Positions 45,212 to 52,925 of a DNA stretch of 64,000 bases are shown one piece after another. A model generated the notes under the pieces. The model did not search any database, was not told the DNA's origin, and saw nothing but the letters and a program-made list of their open reading frames with translations. Numbering within the stretch: the stretch's first letter is position 1; each line of letters opens with the position of its first letter. Made by a program: the position numbers and the translations under genes. This DNA is from Hydrogenobaculum sp. Y04AAS1 (GTDB taxonomy: Bacteria > Aquificota > Aquificia > Aquificales > Aquificaceae): positions 124,001 through 188,000 of the forward strand of contig NC_011126.1 of the NCBI RefSeq assembly GCF_000020785.1, in the 5' to 3' direction.

Positions 45212-45772
45212 ATGGGGGTAAGTGATTTGAACGATATCATAAAGCAACTGCTAGAAGAAATTAAAAACTTAGAGACCAAAGTAGAGGATATAAAAGCTCC
45301 TATAGAGGAGACATCTAACTTACTTCCATCTGCTAGCGCTTCTTTGCAAGATGTGATTGAGTTTACCGAAAAAAGTACACATCAAATCATGAGCCTTTTG
45401 GATGCCATAGAGACGAATTCTAAAAAGATAGATGAAGATATAAGTACCTTATTAAAATTAAAACCCACAAAAACCATAAACGGTATTTTGGAAGAGATAA
45501 AATCTTTAAACCAAGATAATCTCAATAAGCTTATAGAAATATACACTGCAATGTCTTTTCAAGATATTACAGCTCAGCAGATAAAGAAAGTAATACAGGC
45601 TATAGAGGATACAAAGAGAAGGCTTCTTCAAATGGTGGTAAGCTCTATAGAAGCCAGCGAAAAGGATGAAACTACCAAAGAAAAAATTATAGGTAAAGCA
45701 ACGGAGATTTTAACTGGAGACCGCATAAACCAAGACGATGTAGATGAACTATTAAAAGAATTTGGACTTTAG
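45212..45772 (+). CDS. cheZ: CheZ-like CheY-P phosphatase
   Basis: The 186-residue all-helical protein has the CheZ catalytic segment AMSFQDITAQQIKKVIQ (Gln of FQD is the catalytic residue in CheZ). A C-terminal CheY-docking peptide, DDVDELLKEFGL, matches the family tail. It dephosphorylates CheY-P. It lies 13 bp before cheY and 2 bp after tatA copy 2. Confidence 0.9.
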   Translation: MGVSDLNDIIKQLLEEIKNLETKVEDIKAPIEETSNLLPSASASLQDVIEFTEKSTHQIMSLLDAIETNSKKIDEDISTLLKLKPTKTINGILEEIKSLNQDNLNKLIEIYTAMSFQDITAQQIKKVIQAIEDTKRRLLQMVVSSIEASEKDETTKEKIIGKATEILTGDRINQDDVDELLKEFGL

Positions 45773-45785
45773 AGGAGGTGCTTTT

Positions 45786-46169
45786 ATGCCTTTACCACCA
45801 AGAGATATTAGAATACTGGTAGTAGACGATATGTCCACTATGAGAAGAGTTATCAAAAGCATACTAAACCAGCTTGGATATTCAAACATTGAAGAGGCTG
45901 AAAATGGTAAAGATGCCCTTTCAAAACTATCTTCTTCTAATTATGATTTTGTTTTGACAGACTGGAACATGCCAGAGATGGATGGTTTGGAGCTTGTAAA
46001 AACCATAAGACAAGACCCAAATCTAAAAGATTTACCTATATTGATGGTAACAGCGGAAGCTAAAAAAGAAAACGTGCTTGAGGCTTTAAAGACCGGTGTA
46101 AATAACTATATAGTGAAGCCTTTTACAGCGGAAATTTTGAAAGAAAAGATAGAGAAAATTTTTAAATAG
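45786..46169 (+). CDS. cheY: Chemotaxis response regulator CheY
   Basis: The 127-residue protein is a stand-alone receiver domain with acidic pocket DD (residues 14-15), phospho-acceptor Asp59 in [11 protein letters not shown], the Thr switch in MVTAEAKKE and Lys in VKPFTAE. ATG 45786 follows GAGGAGG by 6-8 bp; an earlier in-frame ATG at 45762 lies inside the cheZ end and is rejected. It signals to FliM. Confidence 0.96.
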   Translation: MPLPPRDIRILVVDDMSTMRRVIKSILNQLGYSNIEEAENGKDALSKLSSSNYDFVLTDWNMPEMDGLELVKTIRQDPNLKDLPILMVTAEAKKENVLEALKTGVNNYIVKPFTAEILKEKIEKIFK

Positions 46170-46186
46170 GTAAAAGGAGGACATTT

Positions 46187-48055
46187 ATGAAGGGAATCTT
46201 TTGCAAGGATTTAATTGACGAGAATGCTGAGCTAAAGCATAAGTTAGAGCTTTTAGAAAAAGAGAAAGAGGAACTCTCAAGAAGATATGAAGAACTAAAA
46301 AACAAACATCAATCGGAGCTTTCAAGTGTAAAAAGCTCTTTAGAAGATTATAAATCAAAGTTTGACAACATATTGAGAGAGAAAGACACCCTTGCTGAAA
46401 AATTAAACTCTTTACAACAAGATTTATCCACCTTCAAGGAAAAGGCAAAACTTGGTTTTGATCTTTTAAATGCCCTTCAGTCAGAAGGTGCTTTTGTAGT
46501 AACACCAGATTTTAAACCGGGCAAAGAAGGAAATGAGCTTGTTTATATAAATAAAAGAGGTATTGAGATACTTAAAAAAGAAGGGGATACTATAAATAGA
46601 ACATTTGGCTACAACATAGACTGGTCAAACCCGTTGGGTACATCTATCCATAAATTCCACAAGGACCCAGAGCGTATAAAAGAGCTTTTTAAAGCCCTAA
46701 AACCCGGTGAGGTCTTGAAAAACACAGATATTCATATGGGCAATACCGTTGTAGAATCTTACAGAACAGCCATATACGACGATGACGGTAACGTTATAAA
46801 CTACGCCGCTGTTTGGAAAGACGCCACTTCAGATAGAATGGTGGATAACATGTATTATTCCACATTACCCACATTAGCCAAGCTATATCATACTATGTCT
46901 TTGATAGAAGGATACAGATATAGAGTAGAAACCCAAGTTAGAAACTTTGAAGAAGACCTTGGTGCTGTTATAAATGCTATTACAGAGGTAAACCAAAGCA
47001 TATCTGATCTTACCAACGCTATCCATAGTATAAAAGAGGTTCAAACAGAGCTTTCAAACAATGTTGAATCTGGTTTTAAAAAGCTTGAAGACACTACCAA
47101 AAATATAGATCTTTCCGTAAGTGCTATAGAAAATGTGTCCAGCAGCTCTGAAAAGCTCAGAAAAAGTATTGCCTCTATAAATCAGATAGTAGAGGTAATC
47201 ATGGATATTACAGAGCAAACCAACTTGCTATCTTTAAATGCAGCTATAGAAGCAGCTCGCGCTGGTGAGGTAGGAAGAGGTTTTGCCGTTGTGGCAGATG
47301 AAGTGAGAAAACTTGCAGAAAAAACATCAAAATCTGCCATAAGCATAAAAGATCTCATAGAAAATATCGTAGAAGAGACAAAGATCTCCATATCAAAAAC
47401 CGAAGAAGCCAAGAAAATCATCGTCAAAAACAAAGAGTATGTGGAAGACCTAAAACAAGGTTTTTCAAGTATTAAACACAGTTTTGAAGAGCTTTCTATG
47501 CTTATATCAAAGCAAAGCACCGCTACGGAAGAGCAATCTGCTGTTATTCACAGCATAACCCAAAATATACATTCTCTTGGAGATTCTTTGGGTAAAATAA
47601 AGCAAACCATAGAACAACAAGAACCGGTTGTTGAAAATGCCATCAATTTTTCAGAAAACTCGTTTGTTTCTCTAAAAGCCATAAAACCAGGGTACTTTGG
47701 AGAGATATATCAAAGAGCAGTGGATCACGGAAAGTTTATGCTAAATGTACTTAAGATGGTTGAAGATAAGATAAGCTTTAGTGTGCCAGATCATACTCAA
47801 TGTGCTTTTGGAAAATGGTATTACGATCCAAATACAAGAAGTATGGTGCAAAAATGCAGTTCATCTGCAAGTGCAATATTTGAAGAGACGGAAAATCCTC
47901 ATAAGTATTACCATCAAATAGGTATGGATATAGAAAAGCTGAAAAGACAGGGTAAGAAAAATGAGCTTTATGAGAAACTTATAGAGCTTACAGATTATTC
48001 TTCTACTATTGTAGATAAAATAACAAGCCTTGCAGAAAGTTTAAAAGGATGTTAA
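46187..48055 (+). CDS. Soluble PAS-containing methyl-accepting chemotaxis protein with CZB domain
   Basis: The 622-residue receptor has no transmembrane helix. It has an N-terminal coiled coil (about 10-90), a PAS-like domain (about 95-225) and the receptor hairpin with the conserved tip [20 protein letters not shown] (in two runs, about 345-375). A C-terminal CZB zinc-binding domain (about 500-620) has [19 protein letters not shown] and NPHKYYHQI, whose His and Cys bind zinc. It is likely a cytoplasmic sensor of redox or metal state. AGGAGG precedes the start. Confidence 0.9.
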   Translation: MKGIFCKDLIDENAELKHKLELLEKEKEELSRRYEELKNKHQSELSSVKSSLEDYKSKFDNILREKDTLAEKLNSLQQDLSTFKEKAKLGFDLLNALQSEGAFVVTPDFKPGKEGNELVYINKRGIEILKKEGDTINRTFGYNIDWSNPLGTSIHKFHKDPERIKELFKALKPGEVLKNTDIHMGNTVVESYRTAIYDDDGNVINYAAVWKDATSDRMVDNMYYSTLPTLAKLYHTMSLIEGYRYRVETQVRNFEEDLGAVINAITEVNQSISDLTNAIHSIKEVQTELSNNVESGFKKLEDTTKNIDLSVSAIENVSSSSEKLRKSIASINQIVEVIMDITEQTNLLSLNAAIEAARAGEVGRGFAVVADEVRKLAEKTSKSAISIKDLIENIVEETKISISKTEEAKKIIVKNKEYVEDLKQGFSSIKHSFEELSMLISKQSTATEEQSAVIHSITQNIHSLGDSLGKIKQTIEQQEPVVENAINFSENSFVSLKAIKPGYFGEIYQRAVDHGKFMLNVLKMVEDKISFSVPDHTQCAFGKWYYDPNTRSMVQKCSSSASAIFEETENPHKYYHQIGMDIEKLKRQGKKNELYEKLIELTDYSSTIVDKITSLAESLKGC

Positions 48056-48076
48056 AGTAAAAGAGGAGGTGTAAAT

Positions 48077-48442
48077 ATGGAAGAGCAATTTCAACAACAA
48101 GCCCATGATTTAGTAGATGCGGGAAAAAACGAGACGACACTAACACGGGATGAAAATTCTAATCTAAGCAAAAAAGATATTGTAAAAGAGGCTGTTAAAG
48201 AGACCGAAGAGATAAAAGAGATGGTAGATAGTCTTTCTAAGATAGCCAAGCAAACAAACTTACTTGCTTTAAACGCTGCCATAGAGGCAGCTAGAGTCGG
48301 TGAAGTTGGCAAGGGCTTTGCGGTGGTGGCTTCTGAGTTTAGAAAGCTCGCAGAAAATACAAACAAAATAGCCACCAACATAAAAAGGCTTATGCTTTCT
48401 ATAGAAGAAAAGCTTGACACTCTTAATAAAGAAGAGGTCTAA
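48077..48442 (+). CDS. Miniature receptor-tip protein (stand-alone MCP signalling hairpin)
   Basis: The 121-residue protein is little more than the receptor hairpin tip: [36 protein letters not shown] (about residues 58-97), flanked by short helices. It has no sensor domain, no transmembrane segment and no long methylation helices. It sits between a full soluble receptor and cheV, with its own strong AGAGGAGGTG. It could bind CheA/CheV arrays as a cap or competitor, or be a decayed receptor. The function is not known to me. Confidence 0.75.
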   Translation: MEEQFQQQAHDLVDAGKNETTLTRDENSNLSKKDIVKEAVKETEEIKEMVDSLSKIAKQTNLLALNAAIEAARVGEVGKGFAVVASEFRKLAENTNKIATNIKRLMLSIEEKLDTLNKEEV

Positions 48443-48454
48443 GGAGGGCTTAGT

Positions 48455-49495
48455 ATGGAAAGCGGCATAGTAGATCGTGGCAGACTTGATGATCGTGGCA
48501 CCCTTGATGATCGTGGCACCCTTGTAGCTCCTAAAAAATCAAACAGCGGCTTACCGGAAGTATTGAGGACTGGTGCAAATGAGCTTGAAATAGTAGATTT
48601 TAGAATCTTTGAAGATAAAGAAGATGGTTCTCGTTATGAATGGATAATGGGAGTTAACGTAGCAAAAGTAAGGGAAGTGCTGAGGCTTCCAGAGATTACG
48701 AAGGTTCCAAACATGCCTCCTCAAGTAGAGGGTATGGCGGAGATAAGGGGAGAGCTGATACCTGTTGTTAGTTTATCAAAGTGGATGGGCTTGGCTGAGC
48801 CTCTTAAGTATAAAAAATACGTTCTTTATATGGAGTTTTTAAGAGAAAAAGTAGGCATCATAATCCACGATGCTAAGCGTATAAGAAGAATATCGTGGGC
48901 AGATATAAAAGAGGCTCCTGTTATATTAAATCAAAAATTGAATGGACGTATTACAGGTGTAGTGGAAACTGAAGAGGGTCTTCTTCTTATACTTGATTTT
49001 GAAGGCATACTAAACGATATGGGTCTTTTAAATGTTTTTGATGCAGATTATCTTGAAAAGGCAAAAGATGAGCAAGAAGAGACATTTACTATATACATGG
49101 CCGATGATTCAAGCACCGCTAGAAATTTACTAAAGAGTATGCTGACGAAATTGGGTCACGAGGTGGTTATATTTGAGAATGGAGAAGAACTTTGGAACGC
49201 TTTAGAAAATCTATTAGAAAAAGCAAAAAAAGAAAATAAAAATATATCAAACTACGTTCAGCTTGTGATAACAGACCTTGAAATGCCAAAAATGGATGGG
49301 CTTACCCTTACTAAGAAGTTAAAATCCACACCTGGACTTATGCATATACCAGTGGTAGTAAATACTACTTTAAGTGACGAAGCAAACAGAATGAAAGCAA
49401 AATCTGTAGGAGCTGATGATTTTATAGTGAAGTTTGATGCAAAAGAACTAGCAGATATTGTAAATAGAGTTGCTTTAAGGGTAAAAGGAGAGTGA
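48455..49495 (+). CDS. cheV: CheV-type chemotaxis coupling protein (CheW + receiver) with repeat-derived N-terminus
   Basis: The 346-residue protein has a CheW-like domain (about 45-190: VREVLRLPEITKVPNMP, EGMAEIRGELIPVVSL) followed by a receiver domain (about 210-340: acidic DD, Asp in VITDLEMPKMDG, and Lys replaced in the IVKFDAKE region). The first 25 residues (three DRG-L-D-type repeats) are encoded by an 18-bp tandem array related to the repeat core found elsewhere. No separate CheW is in the cluster, so CheV likely couples receptors to CheA. GGAGG precedes the ATG. Confidence 0.92.
   Translation: MESGIVDRGRLDDRGTLDDRGTLVAPKKSNSGLPEVLRTGANELEIVDFRIFEDKEDGSRYEWIMGVNVAKVREVLRLPEITKVPNMPPQVEGMAEIRGELIPVVSLSKWMGLAEPLKYKKYVLYMEFLREKVGIIIHDAKRIRRISWADIKEAPVILNQKLNGRITGVVETEEGLLLILDFEGILNDMGLLNVFDADYLEKAKDEQEETFTIYMADDSSTARNLLKSMLTKLGHEVVIFENGEELWNALENLLEKAKKENKNISNYVQLVITDLEMPKMDGLTLTKKLKSTPGLMHIPVVVNTTLSDEANRMKAKSVGADDFIVKFDAKELADIVNRVALRVKGE
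48473..48526 (+). repeat. Three 18-bp tandem units in cheV, inverse of the repeat core
   Basis: Units start at 48473, 48491 and 48509 (GATCGTGGCASMCTTGAT consensus). The reverse complement reads CAAGTCTGCCACGATC, matching the core CAAGTCTGCCACGGTC at 2481 and 49918. The unit length equals the 18-bp spacing of the tandem cores in cheA (49899 and 49917). Confidence 0.7.
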
Positions 49496-49498
49496 TGT

Positions 49499-51562
49499 AT
49501 GATACCTAATGAAATGCGTGAAATATTTGAAGAGTTTTTGGTAGAGGCAAGAGAGAATTTAGAAAAGTTAGAAACAGATTTATTAGAATTAGAAAAAGAT
49601 CCTACGAATCAAGAAATTTTAAACAGTGCTTTTAGAGTAATGCATACTATAAAAGGAGGGGCTGGTTTTCTTGGGCTTGATCCTATAGTAGAAACTGCTC
49701 ATAAAGCAGAAGATATACTTGGTAAGTTAAGAAATGCTGAATTTATTATATCTCCTGCTATAAACGATTTACTTTTAAAAGCTGCAGATAAAATAAAGGA
49801 ATATTTAGAAAAGGCTGAAAATCAAGAAGAGTTGGAGCCTGATAACGAGCTTTTGTCTCAGTTAGAAGATGTTTTGAAAAACCCAGATAAATATTCTGAC
49901 AAGTATACCACGATTAACAAGTCTGCCACGGTCTCTGACCAGTCCGTATCTTCTAAAGAGAAGGAGGCTAAGCCGCAGATTGGTGAGAAGAATTTTGAAG
50001 AATCATCAGATGATCCAGTATCAAGGCTTTTAAAGAAATACGGTTTTGAGCACCTTATTGGCAAATCTATAGAAGAGATATTAGAAGAGCTTGTGTTGAT
50101 GCCACCAAGTGAAAGACCGGAAGGTCTCATTCAAGAATTAGATGCTCTTATAAATGGGACATCTTCAAAAAGCACGGCAGAGTCGTCTAAAAAAGAAGAA
50201 GAGATCGCAAAAGATAAAATTGCTACAAGTATGCCACGGTTTACCTCTCAGATGGAAGCGCAAGTGGATGCTGGTGCACAAGTATCCCACGGTATAGTAG
50301 AACCTCCAAAGCAAGCTGGAGCGGCTGATACGCATTCTCGTACTCAACCTCCAAAAGAAAAAGAAGAAGAAAAAGTTTTAAGGATAGATGTACAGAAGAT
50401 AGAAGTTCTTATGAACTTAGTAGGTGAACTTGTCCTTGATAGAAATAGACTTGTAAAAGTGGTATCTACTATTATGCAAAGTGCTTCAGAAAACAACGAA
50501 CAGATAAAAGGTTTGGATGACCTTGAATCTGTATTATCTTCCATAGATAGAATAGTGGGTGATCTTCAAGTAGCCGTTATGAAAACTCGTATGCAACCTG
50601 TTAAAAGATTATTTCAAAAGTTTCCCCGTGTTGTTAGAGATTTGGCAAAACTTTTAAACAAACAGATAGAGCTTGTTACCGAAGGTGAAGATACTGAAAT
50701 GGATAAGTCTGTTTTGGAAAAGCTTGAAGAACCTCTTATACATATTATAAGGAATTCTGTAGACCATGGCATAGAATCTCCAGAAGAAAGAGAGCTTTTA
50801 GGCAAACCAAGAAATGGTATTATAAAACTGAAAGCTTACTATCAGGGTGATAGAATCATAATGGTTATAGAAGATGATGGGCGCGGTATAGACATAGATA
50901 AGGTAAAGAGGAAAGCTTTGGAAAAGGGTATTATAAGCCAAGATAGACTTGAAAAAATGACTGAAAAAGAAGTACTTTCTCTTATATTCCATCCTGGTTT
51001 TTCTACAGCGGACCAAGTCTCTGAGGTCTCTGGTAGAGGCGTAGGTATGGATGTTGTGATGACTACCGTCATGAATTTTAGGGGTACCATAGATATAGAA
51101 ACCCAAAAAGGAAAAGGCACAAAGGTTACTATGGCATTCCCTCTGACGGTAGGTATTATAAGGGCTCTTATGGTATCTATAGGCAACAGAAATTTTGCCA
51201 TACCCATATACTCTGTGTTAGAGATTATACAACAAGAAAATGCTACCATCACTACCGTATCTGGTGAAGATGTCCTTATATTGAGAGAATCTACTATTCC
51301 ACTTGTAAACCTTGCGGACGTACTTGGTATTAGAAACAGCAAAATAGGGTATGTTATCATATCACAGCTTGGCAATCAAAGGGTGAGCTTTACCGTAGAA
51401 GAGCTTTATGGAGACGAGGAGATAGTGGTAAAACCTCTTGGCAAGATATTTGGCGAAGTAGAAGGTATATCTGGGGCTACCATTACAGGTGATGGTAATG
51501 TAGTGCTTATACTTGATTTGGCTGGTATATTAAAAAGAATAACTCATAGCGCAAGAGTTTAA
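49499..51562 (+). CDS. cheA: Chemotaxis histidine kinase CheA
   Basis: The 687-residue kinase has P1 with phospho-acceptor His49 (FRVMHTIKGGAGFLG), a long linker (about 120-300), P3 dimerisation helices and P4 kinase motifs: N box HIIRNSVDHGIE, G1 DDGRGIDIDKV and G2 STADQVSEVSGRGVGMD. P5 is CheW-like at about 555-685. It phosphorylates CheY. A recognisable P2 is missing or replaced; the linker contains a short helical block (DPVSRLLKKYGFEHLIG onward) surrounded by sequence derived from repeat cores. The start is ATG 49499 with AAGGAGAG upstream, 3 bp after cheV. Confidence 0.95.
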   Translation: MIPNEMREIFEEFLVEARENLEKLETDLLELEKDPTNQEILNSAFRVMHTIKGGAGFLGLDPIVETAHKAEDILGKLRNAEFIISPAINDLLLKAADKIKEYLEKAENQEELEPDNELLSQLEDVLKNPDKYSDKYTTINKSATVSDQSVSSKEKEAKPQIGEKNFEESSDDPVSRLLKKYGFEHLIGKSIEEILEELVLMPPSERPEGLIQELDALINGTSSKSTAESSKKEEEIAKDKIATSMPRFTSQMEAQVDAGAQVSHGIVEPPKQAGAADTHSRTQPPKEKEEEKVLRIDVQKIEVLMNLVGELVLDRNRLVKVVSTIMQSASENNEQIKGLDDLESVLSSIDRIVGDLQVAVMKTRMQPVKRLFQKFPRVVRDLAKLLNKQIELVTEGEDTEMDKSVLEKLEEPLIHIIRNSVDHGIESPEERELLGKPRNGIIKLKAYYQGDRIIMVIEDDGRGIDIDKVKRKALEKGIISQDRLEKMTEKEVLSLIFHPGFSTADQVSEVSGRGVGMDVVMTTVMNFRGTIDIETQKGKGTKVTMAFPLTVGIIRALMVSIGNRNFAIPIYSVLEIIQQENATITTVSGEDVLILRESTIPLVNLADVLGIRNSKIGYVIISQLGNQRVSFTVEELYGDEEIVVKPLGKIFGEVEGISGATITGDGNVVLILDLAGILKRITHSARV
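49899..49934 (+). repeat. Two tandem 18-bp repeat cores in the CheA linker
   Basis: ACAAGTATACCACGATTA (49899) is followed directly by ACAAGTCTGCCACGGTCT (49917). The second is identical over 17-18 bp to the core of unit A2 at 2480. Both are read in the same frame (encoding DKYTTINKSATVS). Confidence 0.7.
50225..50340 (+). repeat. Further repeat cores and a 5' hairpin fragment in the CheA linker
   Basis: ACAAGTATGCCACGGTTT (50225) matches the core in the cheA-birA unit (51611-51627). ACAAGTATCCCACGGTAT (50278) is a second copy. CTGGAGCGGCTGATACGCATT (50318-50338, shown here as a 21-bp stretch in two parts GAGCGG and ACGCATT) resembles the 5' hairpin of unit A2 at 2441-2461. The two cores are read in different frames from each other and from those at 49899/49917. 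Confidence 0.6.
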
Positions 51563-51573
51563 TGTTGTTTGAT

Positions 51574-51670
51574 AGAGCGCTATCAGCGCGTTTCGATGCT
51601 AAAGAACAGGCAAGTATGCCACGGTTTCAAAGGTACTCAATAGCTCTGAAAAATGCCGTTGACACACTAT
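51574..51670 (+). repeat. Palindromic repeat unit (copy C) between cheA and birA
   Basis: This 97-bp unit fills the cheA-birA gap. Stems: GCGCT/AGCGC (51577-51589), GGCA/TGCC (51609-51620), TTTCA/TGAAA (51625-51651). The last stem is TCTCA/TGAGA in unit A2, a paired change. The unit ends in GACACACTAT, whose final AT are the first bases of the birA ATG. Only 11 bp separate it from the cheA stop. Confidence 0.8.
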
Positions 51671-52382
51671 GAAGCTTATATGGTTTAATAGCATAGATTC
51701 TACGCAAGATTATATTAAAAGCCATATAAAAGAATTGATGGATGATACTTGTGTTTTAGCAAACGTGCAAACCAAAGGTAGGGGTAGGTATGGACATGTT
51801 TGGTTTTCTTATTTAAAAGATGGGCTTTACTTTAGTATGCTTAAGAAGAATTTGCACATAGAACCATTTTCTCTCGTAGTTGGTGTTTCTCTTTTTAAAA
51901 CTATCAAGACTCTATACGGCATAAGAGCTTTTATAAAATGGCCAAACGATATATACGTTTTATTGGAAAAGCCAAGAAAAGTTGCAGGTATTTTGATAGA
52001 GAAAATAAGGGAAAATACTATAATAGGTATAGGCGTAAATCTAAATCAAGATGATTTTCCCCAAGATATATCAGACAGGGCTATATCCTTAAAGCTTTTC
52101 ACTGGTATATATATATCAAAGCAACACTTTTTAACAACGTTTTTTGATTTTTTCTATCAAGATATAGACTATTTTAACTCTCATGGTTTTGAAGATTTTA
52201 GAAATATTATAAACAACAACCTTCTTTACAAAAATAAACTTATAACGGCAAACGATGGAAAGGTGTCTGGGATTTTAAAAGAGATAGATAAAGATGGCTC
52301 TATAGTGATTGAGAAAGACAATACGCTTATTAGTTTAAATGCCGGTGAAATAGAGTCTATGATACCTAAAGAAACGTGGTAA
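51669..52382 (+). CDS. birA: Biotin-[acetyl-CoA-carboxylase] ligase
   Basis: The 237-residue protein matches the catalytic domain of BirA: TKGRGRYGHVWFS (biotinyl-AMP loop), IKWPNDIYV and KVAGILIEKI. It has a short C-terminal SH3-like part and no N-terminal HTH, so it is a non-regulatory ligase. It attaches biotin to carboxylase carriers. The ATG at 51669 has no Shine-Dalgarno sequence; the upstream 95 bp are a repeat unit. The first residues (MKLIWFNSIDSTQDY) fit the family start, so this start is likely right. Confidence 0.9.
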   Translation: MKLIWFNSIDSTQDYIKSHIKELMDDTCVLANVQTKGRGRYGHVWFSYLKDGLYFSMLKKNLHIEPFSLVVGVSLFKTIKTLYGIRAFIKWPNDIYVLLEKPRKVAGILIEKIRENTIIGIGVNLNQDDFPQDISDRAISLKLFTGIYISKQHFLTTFFDFFYQDIDYFNSHGFEDFRNIINNNLLYKNKLITANDGKVSGILKEIDKDGSIVIEKDNTLISLNAGEIESMIPKETW

Positions 52383-52388
52383 AATATT

Positions 52389-52394
52389 TATAAT
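52389..52394 (+). promoter_or_regulatory. -10 box of skp-lpxD
   Basis: TATAAT lies 18 bp before the skp start, with AAAGGAGG between. No clear -35 box is seen. Confidence 0.4.
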
Positions 52395-52412
52395 TTTTAA
52401 AAGGAGGCAAAA

Positions 52413-52925
52413 ATGAAAAATCTTAAAAAGATGTTAAAGACTTCAGCATTAGCTGTAGGGCTATTGTCTGTTTTATCGGCTTCTTCTTACGCTGGTGGTT
52501 TTGCATGTGTGGATACTCAAGAGGTAATGCAAAAATCTACCTTTGCCAAATCCCTTGGTAAATCTTTAAATGAGAAAGTGGTCGAGATAAGACAAAAGCT
52601 CAAAAACTATGAAGCAGAGCTTCAAAACCTTCAAAGGGAGATAGAGAGCAAAGCTATTTCCAAGCAAGCCAAAAAACAGAAGATTAAAGAATACGAAAAC
52701 GTAAGGTTAAAAGCTTTGGAATATCAGCAAGACGCTCAAAAAGAACTCCAAGCTATGCAAGAAAAGGCAGGCAAGGAGTTTACCGAAGGCCTTAAAAATG
52801 TGGTTACATCTTACGCAAAATCTCATAGCTTAGAAGGCGTCTTTGATTGCAATCAAATGCTATATACTGGTAATCTTGATATAACACCATCTATTATAAA
52901 AGCCTTAGATAGCGCACACAAATGA
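52413..52925 (+). CDS. OmpH/Skp-family periplasmic chaperone
   Basis: The 170-residue protein has a signal peptide (about 1-27, cleaved near SYAGG) and a long coiled coil (about 55-140). It follows the Skp/OmpH layout with FACVDTQEVMQKS at the start of the mature part. Skp carries unfolded outer-membrane proteins across the periplasm. It overlaps lpxD by 4 bp, the usual skp-lpxD pairing. Confidence 0.87.
   Translation: MKNLKKMLKTSALAVGLLSVLSASSYAGGFACVDTQEVMQKSTFAKSLGKSLNEKVVEIRQKLKNYEAELQNLQREIESKAISKQAKKQKIKEYENVRLKALEYQQDAQKELQAMQEKAGKEFTEGLKNVVTSYAKSHSLEGVFDCNQMLYTGNLDITPSIIKALDSAHK

Noticed and set aside
48473-48526. Tandem array that could be taken for a small CRISPR
   Set aside because: The units are 18 bp, directly adjacent without spacers, and lie in frame inside CheV.
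50798-51375. Minus-strand open frames across the CheA kinase domain
   Set aside because: The plus strand encodes well-conserved kinase motifs there; the antisense products match nothing.
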